A stretch of 64,000 nucleotides of DNA. It comes from Companilactobacillus kimchiensis. Lineage in GTDB: Bacteria > Bacillota > Bacilli > Lactobacillales > Lactobacillaceae. The stretch covers positions 234,406 to 298,405 of the forward strand of contig NZ_JQCF01000001.1 in the NCBI RefSeq assembly GCF_001438805.1, given 5' to 3'. Below the pieces are notes generated by a model. It was not told the origin of the DNA and searched no databases. It worked only from the letters and a program-made list of their open reading frames with translations. This document shows, one piece after another, positions 57,042-64,000 of this stretch (the first letter of the stretch is position 1; each line of letters begins with the position of its first letter). A program made the translations under genes and the position numbers.

Positions 57042-57848
57042 ATGAAAATTACGATTGGCGAGCAAGATGATAACGATGCCCAACTCTCTTCTGCCATCAT
57101 CAACGCGCAAGATGGCGACGTGATTGAATTATTGCCGGGAACTTATTTTTCGATCGATGACCCTTTTATTTGTACCGTCAGAAGAAATATATCTCTTATC
57201 GGTAAATCAACTAACAAAGATGACGTCAAAGTCTATTGCAGTTTTACTATCGGTGCTGAGAATATTATTATCTTTAAAAACATGGCCATAACTTACACTT
57301 CTGACAAGGATAATACCCTGTCAGCATATGATGGTGCTGAAGTCTATGGCGACAATATCTCAATTGACCGTCAGACAAGTGATGACTGGGATACTATTTA
57401 TGGACAGAATTCTTTCTTTTCATTTAAGGATTCGCAGATTCTAACTGGTGTTAAAACTAAAACTATAGGCTTATCTTTAGAAAATAGTCAATTATTTGCT
57501 GATAACACTTTATTTCAATTATTATTTCAAAAAAATTCGCAAACATATTTAAAAAATTCCGTTGTATCTCAAAAATTAGAATTACGACGTTATTCCAAAT
57601 TGAATTTTAGAAATTTAACAATTGTTTCAAATAATACTCAATTTAAAAATGATTTGGCTGTTAAAAGTAATTCAAAAGTTTCCGGTCAAGATTTAATTTT
57701 TGCCAATAACACTCCACAGGTCAGAATTTTAAAAAGTAATTTTGATGTCCATGATTTTCAACCAGAACTTGAACAAATTAATTTTAAATTTGATAATGAA
57801 TCAAAAATTCAAGTTGATGGAAAAATACTTTCTCATAAAAATAAATAA
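57042..57848 (+). CDS. Unknown protein with a parallel beta-helix-like pattern
   Basis: 268 residues from the ATG at 57042 (GGAGGG seven bases upstream). The N-terminal part, AIINAQDGDVIELLPGTYFS then NISLIGKSTNKDDVKVY, matches the opening of pectate-lyase-superfamily/right-handed beta-helix proteins. Repeating short strands follow (FKNMAITYTSD, FKDSQILTGV, LENSQLFADN, LKNSVVSQKL, FRNLTIVSNN, GQDLIFANN). No signal peptide, membrane segment or wall anchor is seen, and no catalytic motif that I recognise. A possible promoter reads TTGGTC, 17 bases, TATTAT inside the rpmB terminator. Own terminator downstream. Function not assigned. Confidence 0.8.
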   Translation: MKITIGEQDDNDAQLSSAIINAQDGDVIELLPGTYFSIDDPFICTVRRNISLIGKSTNKDDVKVYCSFTIGAENIIIFKNMAITYTSDKDNTLSAYDGAEVYGDNISIDRQTSDDWDTIYGQNSFFSFKDSQILTGVKTKTIGLSLENSQLFADNTLFQLLFQKNSQTYLKNSVVSQKLELRRYSKLNFRNLTIVSNNTQFKNDLAVKSNSKVSGQDLIFANNTPQVRILKSNFDVHDFQPELEQINFKFDNESKIQVDGKILSHKNK

Positions 57849-57849
57849 C

Positions 57850-57887
57850 AAAAAGATGTCACTGGATTAATCAGCGACATCTTTTTG
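57850..57887. terminator. Bidirectional terminator between the beta-helix gene and the Cys/Met enzyme gene
   Basis: AAAAAGATGTC and GACATCTTTTT form an 11-bp stem with an inner CTG/CAG stem; T-runs on both strands. Confidence 0.92.
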
Positions 57888-57898
57888 TTAACCGAATT

Positions 57899-59044
57899 TT
57901 ATGCTAAGTTGTCCAAACTCTTTGCCAAATCAGTGATCAAATCTTTAGGATCTTCAATTCCGACTGACAAACGAACTAATTGATGTGTAATACCGGCCTT
58001 TAATTGTTCCTCAGGTGATAATTCTGCATGAGTCATCTTATATGGCAACTCGATCAAACTTTCAACAGCACCCAAACTAACTGCCAATTGAATCAAACTG
58101 GTCCCCTCAACAAACTTTGTAGAGTCCAAACCATCTTTAAGTTCAAATGAAACGATTCCACCAAAACCATCAGTTTCGGCTGTAGCGATTTCATTATCCT
58201 TACTACCCTTAATTCCCGGGTAATAAATTTTAGCAATTTCCGATCGACTTTGAAGAAATTCTACTATTTTAGCAGCATTACTCAAATGCCGATCCATTCT
58301 AACCGCCAAAGTTTGAATTCCACGACGAACTAAATTGGAATCTTCTGGCGAGAGTGTTGAACCGATACTATTTTGATTGAAATAAATTCGATCAGCAATA
58401 TCCTGATTCTTGGCAACTGCCATTCCAGCAATCACATCCGAATGACCAGAGAGATATTTAGTAGCAGAATGAATCACAATATCAGCCCCCAAATTTAAAG
58501 GTCGTTGTAAATATGGTGATAAGAATGTATTGTCAACAATCGTCAATAAATTATATTTTTTAGCAACCTTAGCTGTTGCTTTGACACTGGTTACATGTAA
58601 TAAAGGATTAGTAAAACTTTCAAAATAGATAGCTTTCGTATTGGGTTTGATGGCAGCTTCAATTTCTTCAGGGTTTTGTGTATCAACGGCGGTAAATTCA
58701 ATCTTCCAGCGTTTAAAGAAATCGTTGATGATTCTAAAAGTACCCCCATAGATTTCCTTACCGATGATCAAATGGTCCCCTGGTTTAAAAATAGCTAAAA
58801 CAGCATGAATGGCAGCTGAGCCTGATGAAAAAGCAAAGCCACGAACCCCATTTTCCAATTGAGCTACTTGATCTTCCAAATAACCACGAGTGGGATTACC
58901 TGAACGTTCATAATCATATTTAACCTTCGATTCTACTGATGGATAAATATAAGTAGAAGAATTATAAATGGGAACATTAACAGCTCCAGTATTATTGTCA
59001 TTTTGTGGTTTTCCATGAACCAATTTAGTATCAAATTCAGTCAT
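57899..59044 (-). CDS. Cys/Met metabolism PLP-dependent enzyme (cystathionine gamma-synthase/lyase family)
   Basis: 381 residues. Seen: FDTKLVHGKPQNDNNTGAVN, PIYNSSTYIYPSVE, YERSGNPTRGYLEDQVAQLE, FSSGSAAIHAVLAIF, and the PLP lysine block IHSATKYLSGHSDVIAGMAV. The family includes cystathionine gamma-synthase (MetB), beta-lyase (MetC) and gamma-lyase, which cannot be separated by motif alone. It lies 20 bases after metQ and under the same Met T-box, so a role in methionine supply is likely. Confidence 0.9.
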   Translation of the reverse strand: MTEFDTKLVHGKPQNDNNTGAVNVPIYNSSTYIYPSVESKVKYDYERSGNPTRGYLEDQVAQLENGVRGFAFSSGSAAIHAVLAIFKPGDHLIIGKEIYGGTFRIINDFFKRWKIEFTAVDTQNPEEIEAAIKPNTKAIYFESFTNPLLHVTSVKATAKVAKKYNLLTIVDNTFLSPYLQRPLNLGADIVIHSATKYLSGHSDVIAGMAVAKNQDIADRIYFNQNSIGSTLSPEDSNLVRRGIQTLAVRMDRHLSNAAKIVEFLQSRSEIAKIYYPGIKGSKDNEIATAETDGFGGIVSFELKDGLDSTKFVEGTSLIQLAVSLGAVESLIELPYKMTHAELSPEEQLKAGITHQLVRLSVGIEDPKDLITDLAKSLDNLA

Positions 59045-59063
59045 AACTTTTACTCCTAGAAAT

Positions 59064-59915
59064 TTATTTATCGAAATAAGACAATGGTTTGTTTACTTCA
59101 ACTTTAGTCCCGTAATATTTTTTATTAATATATTTTTGGATTTCTTTATTATGATACAGCTTAATTAACTTCTTATAAGTCGGATTATTTTTATTTTTCT
59201 CAGCCGTAGCTAAAACATTAACGTTTGATTTAGTATCTTGATCAAGTTTTTCGTGAAAAATGGAGTTTTGCAAAACATGCAAACCACTGTCCAACGCTAC
59301 ACTATTTGAAATCAAAACTATCGGTACGTCATCCATGACTCGCGGCCCAGTTGTTTCGTCAATTTCCTTAAATTTCAGATTCTTCGGATTCTTGGCAACA
59401 TCATTAACTCCACCTAAGGCGGTAAAACCCTTTTTCAAAGTAATCAAACCAGCTGATTGTAGTAGCAATAAATCACGTGATTCGTCAGCAGGATCGTTGG
59501 CAACCGCAACGGTTGTTCCATCAGGAATTTGGCTGATTTTTTTATACTTCTTAGAATAAATTCCTAAGGGTTCCAAGTAAGTTGTTCCTAAAGCCGCTAA
59601 CTTACCTTTGGGATTTTGTTTGTTATAAGCCTGTAAGTATGACCATGATTGATAGGCATTGACATCAACTTGACCAGAACTAGTAGCTGCATTGATCTGT
59701 GAACCATCAGTAATTTCCCTTGTTTTGATATTCAAGCCCATTTTTTTAGCTTGAGGACTCTTAGCAATGTATTCCCAAATGTTTAAATCTGAATGATGCG
59801 AGCCAATAATGATGGTGTCACTGTTGCTAGCTTTAGTTTGATTCCCACAACCGGCTAGAAGCACAACTGATAACATTAAAATAACTGAAAAAAATATTTT
59901 TTTGATTTTACTCAT
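59064..59915 (-). CDS. metQ: Methionine ABC transporter substrate-binding lipoprotein MetQ (copy 1)
   Basis: 283 residues of the NlpA/MetQ family. Lipoprotein signal peptide MSKIKKIFFSVILMLSVVLL with lipobox LAGC. Then IGSHHSDLNIWEYIAKSPQA, VDVNAYQSWSYLQAYNKQNP, AVANDPADESRDLLLLQSAG, VLISNSVALDSGL. Closely similar, without gaps, to copy 2 at 62829. It is first in a unit with the Cys/Met enzyme, behind a methionine T-box. The transporter's ATPase and permease genes (metN, metI) are not here. Confidence 0.92.
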   Translation of the reverse strand: MSKIKKIFFSVILMLSVVLLAGCGNQTKASNSDTIIIGSHHSDLNIWEYIAKSPQAKKMGLNIKTREITDGSQINAATSSGQVDVNAYQSWSYLQAYNKQNPKGKLAALGTTYLEPLGIYSKKYKKISQIPDGTTVAVANDPADESRDLLLLQSAGLITLKKGFTALGGVNDVAKNPKNLKFKEIDETTGPRVMDDVPIVLISNSVALDSGLHVLQNSIFHEKLDQDTKSNVNVLATAEKNKNNPTYKKLIKLYHNKEIQKYINKKYYGTKVEVNKPLSYFDK

Positions 59916-59997
59916 GTGCTTTTACTCTCCTGTTGTTCTTAAATATGTTTCTATTTAGTCACTAAATCCTTCAGATTATATGATTATCTTGTAGGAT

Positions 59998-60110
59998 CCC
60001 ATAAGTTACTCTAATAAAAATGGAAATTGATTAGATAATGAAAGGGACCGCGGACGACAATTAGTCGTCCCCATAAGTTACTCTAAGCGACACAGTCGCT
60101 AAGAGTAACT
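59998..60110 (-). repeat. Repeat region between T-box and metQ copy 1
   Basis: On the minus strand AGTTACTCTTAGCGAC / GTCGCTTAGAGTAACT form a long hairpin (60077-60110), followed by TTATGGGGACGAC and a second hairpin GGACGAC/GTCGTCC (60052-60070). TTAGAGTAACTTATGGG recurs at 59998-60014. The same block, as TTAGAGAAACTTATGGGGAC, is tandemly repeated upstream of metQ copy 2. Confidence 0.75.
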
Positions 60111-60400
60111 AAAAAAAGACCATCCCTACACTGACAGATTTACTCTGCTATGTAGGGACGATCTCCGTGATACCACCCTAATTCATATTTTGCTCACACA
60201 AAATACCTCAATGACACTAATGTGTCTTGGATAATATCGCATCCTTGCGTAACTTTGGCTTCCACCTAAGTTAGACTCCAAGTTCATCTTCTGCTAAATT
60301 TAGCTCCATCTTTTCACCATCTGATGGTCACTTTTTAAGCTAATATTTAACATACTCTTCTCTTCAATGTCTAATAAAATTAAATATTTTTTAATTAATT
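60111..60400 (-). promoter_or_regulatory. T-box leader, methionine type
   Basis: T-box core AGGGTGGTATCACG at 60166-60179 (minus strand) can pair in an antiterminator with the bases that also form the terminator stem: GTCCCTACA ... TGTAGGGA followed by TTTTTTT (60111-60160). Upstream, GAAGAGAAGAGTATG marks the Stem I base. The specifier region reads GAAG-ATG-AACTTGGAG, so the codon is ATG (60285-60287), methionine. Uncharged tRNA-Met should switch on metQ and the Cys/Met enzyme. Confidence 0.93.
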
Positions 60401-60407
60401 AACAATA

Positions 60408-60436
60408 AATTTACTCTTGATACTATTCCTTGTCAA
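60408..60436 (-). promoter_or_regulatory. Promoter of the T-box/metQ unit
   Basis: Minus strand TTGACA, 17-base spacer, TAAATT, directly upstream of the T-box leader. Confidence 0.82.
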
Positions 60437-60566
60437 TATTCCTTATATTTTTATAATTATTTCAGAATATTTAGATAATTCTTAGTTTAAGAACAATACG
60501 TCAAATTACGTCGTCTCTCTTTGATATTATTTCTTTGTAAATCAATTATTTAAGGGGAATTAAATT

Positions 60567-61418
60567 ATGAAATCTTATTACAAACCATTTGTTTTTGGCT
60601 TTGCCGCACTAATGACTCTTACACCGGCCATTAATCTCACTAACGTTGCTGCCGCTACAAATACAAGTTCATCCGCTATCACTCAATCAACTGGTTCTGG
60701 ATATAACGCACTTTATACACAAATCAAAAGAGCAACTGACGATGAGGATTCTGGTAAATATGGAAATGCTCAACAAATTACCTTACAAAGTGTTATTGAT
60801 AAATATTATGGAAGACTAGGGAAAATTTCTGATAGCCAAGATATGCAAGATGCTACTGAACTAAAAGATTATTTAGACAAGGGTATTGTTGCATACACAA
60901 TTGAACCCTTCACATCCGTCTGGATAACTAATATCGAAGATGCTTCTGATTTTTACGGATCTGACTATTCTGCTCCAGCATATGTCTTTAAAGAAGTTAA
61001 CAAACCTGAATTAAAGAAATTAGATATTGGTGATCATACAGTCGTTGATAAAAACAATCATACAGTAGCTAATAATGAAGTACCTATGTGGATCGATAAT
61101 GAGGGTTATTTAAATATTGATTCTAATTATTCAATCTATGGTACTCATCCTCAGATCAACGTTATTTATACACGTGATATTGATAAATACAGTAACAATC
61201 CTTCAAGTAATTCTACAGACAATCCATGGACTAGTAGTGAAGGTGTTATAACAACAAAACATATGTCATTTTTATATACACTTGATGGTAATAAAGTTGA
61301 TGATCGTGCCTTATCAGGAAATTCTGCTTGGTATACTGACAGATATGCTACTATCAACGGCGAAAAAATGTACCGTGTATCCACTGATGAGTGGGTTAAA
61401 TCTTCAGACATAGAATAA
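60567..61418 (+). CDS. Secreted protein, SLAP/DUF5776-like C-terminus
   Basis: 283 residues. Signal peptide MKSYYKPFVFGFAALMTLTP with cleavage probably after NVAAA. The mature part has no motif that I can name with certainty; the last about 60 residues (MSFLYTLDGNKVDDRAL, then SAWYTDRYATINGEKMYRVS, TDEWVKSSDI) look like the C-terminal surface-layer-associated or DUF5776-type repeat found in lactobacillar secreted proteins, which bind the envelope non-covalently. AAGGGG before the ATG. It stands alone on the plus strand between two minus-strand methionine units, with its own terminator. Confidence 0.82.
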   Translation: MKSYYKPFVFGFAALMTLTPAINLTNVAAATNTSSSAITQSTGSGYNALYTQIKRATDDEDSGKYGNAQQITLQSVIDKYYGRLGKISDSQDMQDATELKDYLDKGIVAYTIEPFTSVWITNIEDASDFYGSDYSAPAYVFKEVNKPELKKLDIGDHTVVDKNNHTVANNEVPMWIDNEGYLNIDSNYSIYGTHPQINVIYTRDIDKYSNNPSSNSTDNPWTSSEGVITTKHMSFLYTLDGNKVDDRALSGNSAWYTDRYATINGEKMYRVSTDEWVKSSDIE

Positions 61419-61435
61419 TTCAATTCTTTAATTTG

Positions 61436-61467
61436 GTTCAATCATTTAATTATGATTGAACTTTTTT
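61436..61467 (+). terminator. Terminator of the secreted protein gene
   Basis: GTTCAATCA, eight-base loop, TGATTGAAC, then TTTTTT. Confidence 0.9.
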
Positions 61468-61480
61468 GTTCTATAAAGAA

Positions 61481-61516
61481 TAAAAGTCTTTGACCTGATC
61501 GGACCAGCCAAAGATT
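61481..61516 (-). terminator. Terminator of metQ2-luxS-SDR
   Basis: Minus strand TCTTTG, inner CTG/CAG stem, CAAAGA, followed by CTTTTATTC. Nine bases after the SDR stop. Confidence 0.65.
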
Positions 61517-61524
61517 TTTATATT

Positions 61525-62301
61525 TTAATTCATGGTCATTCCACCAGTAACGTTAATTCCTTGTCCAGTCATATAATCAGCCAATGGACTAGCTAAAAAC
61601 AAAACTACATTAGCAACATCTTGTGGCGTACCAGTCCGTCCTAATGGAACTTGGCTATTATCTTCCTGTTCAATTGCATCAGGCGTTAAGCCCCGGATCT
61701 TGGCACCGTCTTTTCTTTCCCGATGTTTCATGGACGTTTCGATAATTCCTGGACACACAGCGTTGACATTGATTTGATCATGGGCTACTTCAATTGCCAA
61801 AGTCTTGGTCAACCCTAGTACCGCATGTTTAGATGCCACGTAGGCTGACATGGCTCGATAACCATTCTTACCGGCTTGAGAAGCAATCAAAACTACTTTG
61901 CCCGGTCGTTTGGCTATGACCATCAATTGCACGATATACTTAGTAACTAAATAAGTTCCGCGTGTATTAACAGCCAAAGTTTTATCAAAATCAGCTGTCT
62001 TACTTTCAATCAGATAATCCATGGTCGAAATTCCGGCCACATTGATCAAAATATTCGGTGTTAAATTTTCAATTTTTAATTGTTGAGCCAGGTTTTGAAC
62101 ACTAGCTTCATCACTGACATCCAAATGAATCTGATACTCTTGATCATTTTCCTGTTTAAGTTCGCTATTTTGATAAGCCAGATCAGCTGCAATCACAATA
62201 GCTTTCTCACTTTGAAAGGTTGAAACTACCTGTCGACCGATTCCTTGAAAACCACCAGTGACTAAGACAACTTCTTTTTCTAATGATGTGAATAGACTCA
62301 T
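61525..62301 (-). CDS. SDR family NAD(P)-dependent oxidoreductase
   Basis: 258 residues, classical short-chain dehydrogenase. Cofactor motif VTGGFQGIGRQVV (TGxxxGxG), NVAG at ILINVAGISTMDYL, catalytic Ser and YxxxK in LIASQAG and SAYVASKHAVLGL, and a C-terminal end GQGINVTGGMTMN. Substrate not deducible. It follows luxS by 20 bases, so it may be co-transcribed with metQ copy 2 and luxS; a link to methionine or quorum signalling is not implied by its own sequence. Confidence 0.88.
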   Translation of the reverse strand: MSLFTSLEKEVVLVTGGFQGIGRQVVSTFQSEKAIVIAADLAYQNSELKQENDQEYQIHLDVSDEASVQNLAQQLKIENLTPNILINVAGISTMDYLIESKTADFDKTLAVNTRGTYLVTKYIVQLMVIAKRPGKVVLIASQAGKNGYRAMSAYVASKHAVLGLTKTLAIEVAHDQINVNAVCPGIIETSMKHRERKDGAKIRGLTPDAIEQEDNSQVPLGRTGTPQDVANVVLFLASPLADYMTGQGINVTGGMTMN

Positions 62302-62321
62302 AAATTATCCCTCTTTACTAA

Positions 62322-62795
62322 TTAAATTACGTGACGTTCGTAAGGATCGTTAGAAATTCCTTCTTCAAGAATCTTCTTTGACCATTCTTTAGCTGAGAAC
62401 AATGAGTGATCACGATAGTTACCACAACTGTATTTGTCAGTTCCTTGAACATCTTTCCATTCAACTTTGTTAGCAATGTCATCTAAGGCACCCTTCAAGG
62501 CTTTTGCAACTTCAGTAGTTGAATGTTCGCCCCATGTGATCAAATGGAAACCTGTGCGACAACCGAATGGTGAACAATCAATCACACCATCAAGACGGTC
62601 TCTCAAAAGTCCGGCCAATAGATGTTCAATTGTGTGTAATCCCGCAGTAGGAATCGCATTTTCATTAGGTTGAACTAGACGTAGATCAAAGTTTGAAATA
62701 GCGTCACCTTTTGCTCCGTGTTCCTCTGTGATCAATCTAACGTATGGTGCCTTTACCTTTGTGTGATCCAATGTAAAACTTTCAACTTTAGCCAT
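62322..62795 (-). CDS. luxS: S-ribosylhomocysteine lyase LuxS
   Basis: Splits S-ribosylhomocysteine into homocysteine and DPD, the AI-2 precursor; part of the activated methyl cycle. 157 residues. Metal site: [15 protein letters not shown] (HxxEH) and the Cys in [15 protein letters not shown]-terminal [25 protein letters not shown] before the ATG. The Pfs nucleosidase gene that makes its substrate is not in the window. Placed between metQ copy 2 and the SDR gene. Confidence 0.97.
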   Translation of the reverse strand: MAKVESFTLDHTKVKAPYVRLITEEHGAKGDAISNFDLRLVQPNENAIPTAGLHTIEHLLAGLLRDRLDGVIDCSPFGCRTGFHLITWGEHSTTEVAKALKGALDDIANKVEWKDVQGTDKYSCGNYRDHSLFSAKEWSKKILEEGISNDPYERHVI

Positions 62796-62828
62796 AATTA
62801 ATTATCTCCTTAAGATTTTTTATAAAAT

Positions 62829-63680
62829 TTATTTTTCAAAATATGTTAATGGTTTATTTACTTCAATTTTAGTTCCGTAATACTTTTTGTTAATGTACTT
62901 TTGAATCGTCTTGTTGTGGTATAACTTGACCAATTTCTTGTAACTAGCATTATTTTTATTTTTAGCTGCGGTAGCAAGGATATTAACGTTGTCTTTGGTG
63001 CTTAGATCAATTTTTTCGTGGTAAATTGAATCAGTCAAAACATGTAGACCACTTTCCAAAGCTACGGTATTAGAAATGAGAACAACTGGCACATCGTTTA
63101 AAACTCGTGGTCCGGTAGTATCATCGATCTCTTTAAATTTCAAATTCTTCGGATTAGCTGTGATATCTTTGGTATCGCCTAAAGCATTGAAGTTTTTCTT
63201 TAAAGTGATCAAACCGGCCTTTTGGAGTAGTAGTAGATCACGTGATGTGTTGGCGGGATTATTAGCAATGGCAACCGTTGTACCATCCGGAATCTCATTA
63301 ATATTCTTATACTTCTTGGAATAAATTCCCAAAGGCTCCAAGTAGGTGGTTCCTAAGGCACTTAATTTTCCATTAGGATTTTGTTTATTATAGGCTTCGT
63401 AGTATGACCATGATTGAAAGGCATTAACATCAACTTGACCTTGGCTTGTGGCATTATTCAATTGTGCTCCGTCAGTGATTTCCTTTGTTTTGATCGTTAA
63501 GCCTAATTCCTTAGCTTGTGGACTCTTGGCAATATGTTCCCAAATGTTTAAGTCCGATCCTTGTGAACCAATTGTTATGGTATTACTCTTGGCTGCACTA
63601 GCTTGTTTGCCACATCCCACTAATAAGATGACCGACAAAGCTAAAATAACTGTAAAAAATAGCTGCTTCCCTTTTCTCAT
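62829..63680 (-). CDS. metQ: Methionine ABC transporter substrate-binding lipoprotein MetQ (copy 2)
   Basis: 283 residues, colinear with copy 1. Start ATG 63680 (MRKGKQLFFTVIL) has AGGAGG nine bases upstream; an ATG two codons earlier is too close to it. Lipobox LVGC. Conserved blocks TIGSQGSDLNIWEHIAKSPQ, NAFQSWSYYEAYNKQNPNGK, IANNPANTSRDLLLLQKAGL. First visible gene of a unit with luxS and the SDR gene. No metN or metI is visible; they could lie beyond the window or elsewhere. Confidence 0.92.
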   Translation of the reverse strand: MRKGKQLFFTVILALSVILLVGCGKQASAAKSNTITIGSQGSDLNIWEHIAKSPQAKELGLTIKTKEITDGAQLNNATSQGQVDVNAFQSWSYYEAYNKQNPNGKLSALGTTYLEPLGIYSKKYKNINEIPDGTTVAIANNPANTSRDLLLLQKAGLITLKKNFNALGDTKDITANPKNLKFKEIDDTTGPRVLNDVPVVLISNTVALESGLHVLTDSIYHEKIDLSTKDNVNILATAAKNKNNASYKKLVKLYHNKTIQKYINKKYYGTKIEVNKPLTYFEK

Positions 63681-63721
63681 TTCCATTCTCCTCCTCGTTT
63701 TTTCTAATACTTTTCTAATTC

Positions 63722-63751
63722 TTAAGTTGGCGCTAACCAAAAATTAAACAT
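63722..63751 (-). CDS. Possible 9-codon leader reading frame ahead of metQ copy 2
   Basis: ATG at 63751 with AGGAGG six bases upstream, reading MFNFWLAPT then TAA, ending about 40 bases before metQ. The ribosome binding site is better than expected for a chance frame, but there are no Met codons beyond the start, so its role is unclear. Confidence 0.35.
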   Translation of the reverse strand: MFNFWLAPT

Positions 63752-63833
63752 CTAATACCTCCTCGTAAAACTTATCTAATCCAATTAAAGTATGTGGTAA
63801 GGATTCCCAGAAGTCGATTTTAGGATGAAAAGA

Positions 63834-64000
63834 AATACGGTCGACAGTTAGTCATCCCCATAAGTTTCTCTAAGCGATAAAATCGCTAAAGGCATGGAAT
63901 ACGGTCGACAGTTAGTCGTCCCCATAAGTTTCTCTAAGCGATAAAATCGCTAAAGGCATGGAATACGGTCGACAGTTAGTCGTCCCCATAAGTTTCTCTA
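63834..64000 (-). repeat. 64-bp tandem repeat at the right edge
   Basis: Units start at 63834, 63898 and 63962 (cut by the edge). Each contains on the minus strand TTAGAGAAACTTATGGGGAC, GACTAACTGTCGACC and a small hairpin AGCGATTTTATCGCT. The left-most unit has a few changes. The block is related to the one at 59998-60110 upstream of metQ copy 1. The stretch 63752-63833 shows no T-box core or other named element. Confidence 0.88.

Noticed and set aside
63752..64000. T-box of metQ copy 2
   Set aside because: No T-box core sequence occurs in the visible part; it may lie beyond the edge.

Overview
The window is AT-rich Gram-positive chromosome with the gene content of a Lactobacillales species. 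PolC, the rimP-nusA-ylxR-ylxQ-infB cluster, yloU-fakA, LuxS, an LPQTG surface protein, GGAGG ribosome binding sites and a T-box all point there. The style fits Lactobacillus sensu lato, possibly Companilactobacillus; the genus is inference. Most genes are core housekeeping genes on the minus strand, so operons read from high to low coordinates.

Layout. 1-16,520: rpsB-tsf, then pyrH-frr-uppS-cdsA-rseP-proS-polC, then rimP-nusA-ylxR-ylxQ-infB (infB runs off the left edge), covering translation, isoprenoid/lipid synthesis and replication. 16,236-18,600: a tRNA methyltransferase/GIY-YIG pair, a plus-strand acyltransferase, and an isolated four-repeat type I-E CRISPR array with no cas genes. 18,621-29,893: the eleven-gene purine operon purEKCSQLFMNHD, with PurBox-like sites and a short leader without room for a riboswitch. 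30,133-31,417: yneF, ynzC and divergent lexA with an SOS box. 31,417-33,950: serC-serA behind a leader that looks like a ribosome-mediated serine attenuator. 34,010-36,762: a histidine phosphatase, a Gfo/Idh/MocA oxidoreductase and an RpiR regulator. 36,826-40,560: a large sortase-anchored surface protein. 40,833-42,876: rpsP-rimM-trmD-rplS. 42,877-43,491: two related structured intergenic repeats in opposite orientation. 43,492-56,567: yloU-fakA-recG-plsX-acpP-rnc-smc-ftsY-ylxM-ffh. 56,755-57,848: rpmB and an unknown beta-helix-like protein. 57,899-63,680: sulfur/methionine genes (a Met T-box in front of metQ and a Cys/Met PLP enzyme; a second metQ with luxS and an SDR gene), interrupted by a small secreted protein. 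The right edge holds 64-bp tandem repeats related to a sequence next to the T-box.

The most interesting item is the serC leader. A 21-codon peptide carries Ser-Ser-Lys-Ser, followed by five mutually exclusive pairing segments that end in an intrinsic terminator; there is no T-box motif. Ribosome position on the serine codons would decide between terminator and antiterminator, as in the classical trp/his attenuators. Other items worth a second look are the orphan CRISPR array, the two cruciform-type repeats beside ffh, the structured element after the phosphatase gene, and the repeat shared by the two metQ upstream regions.
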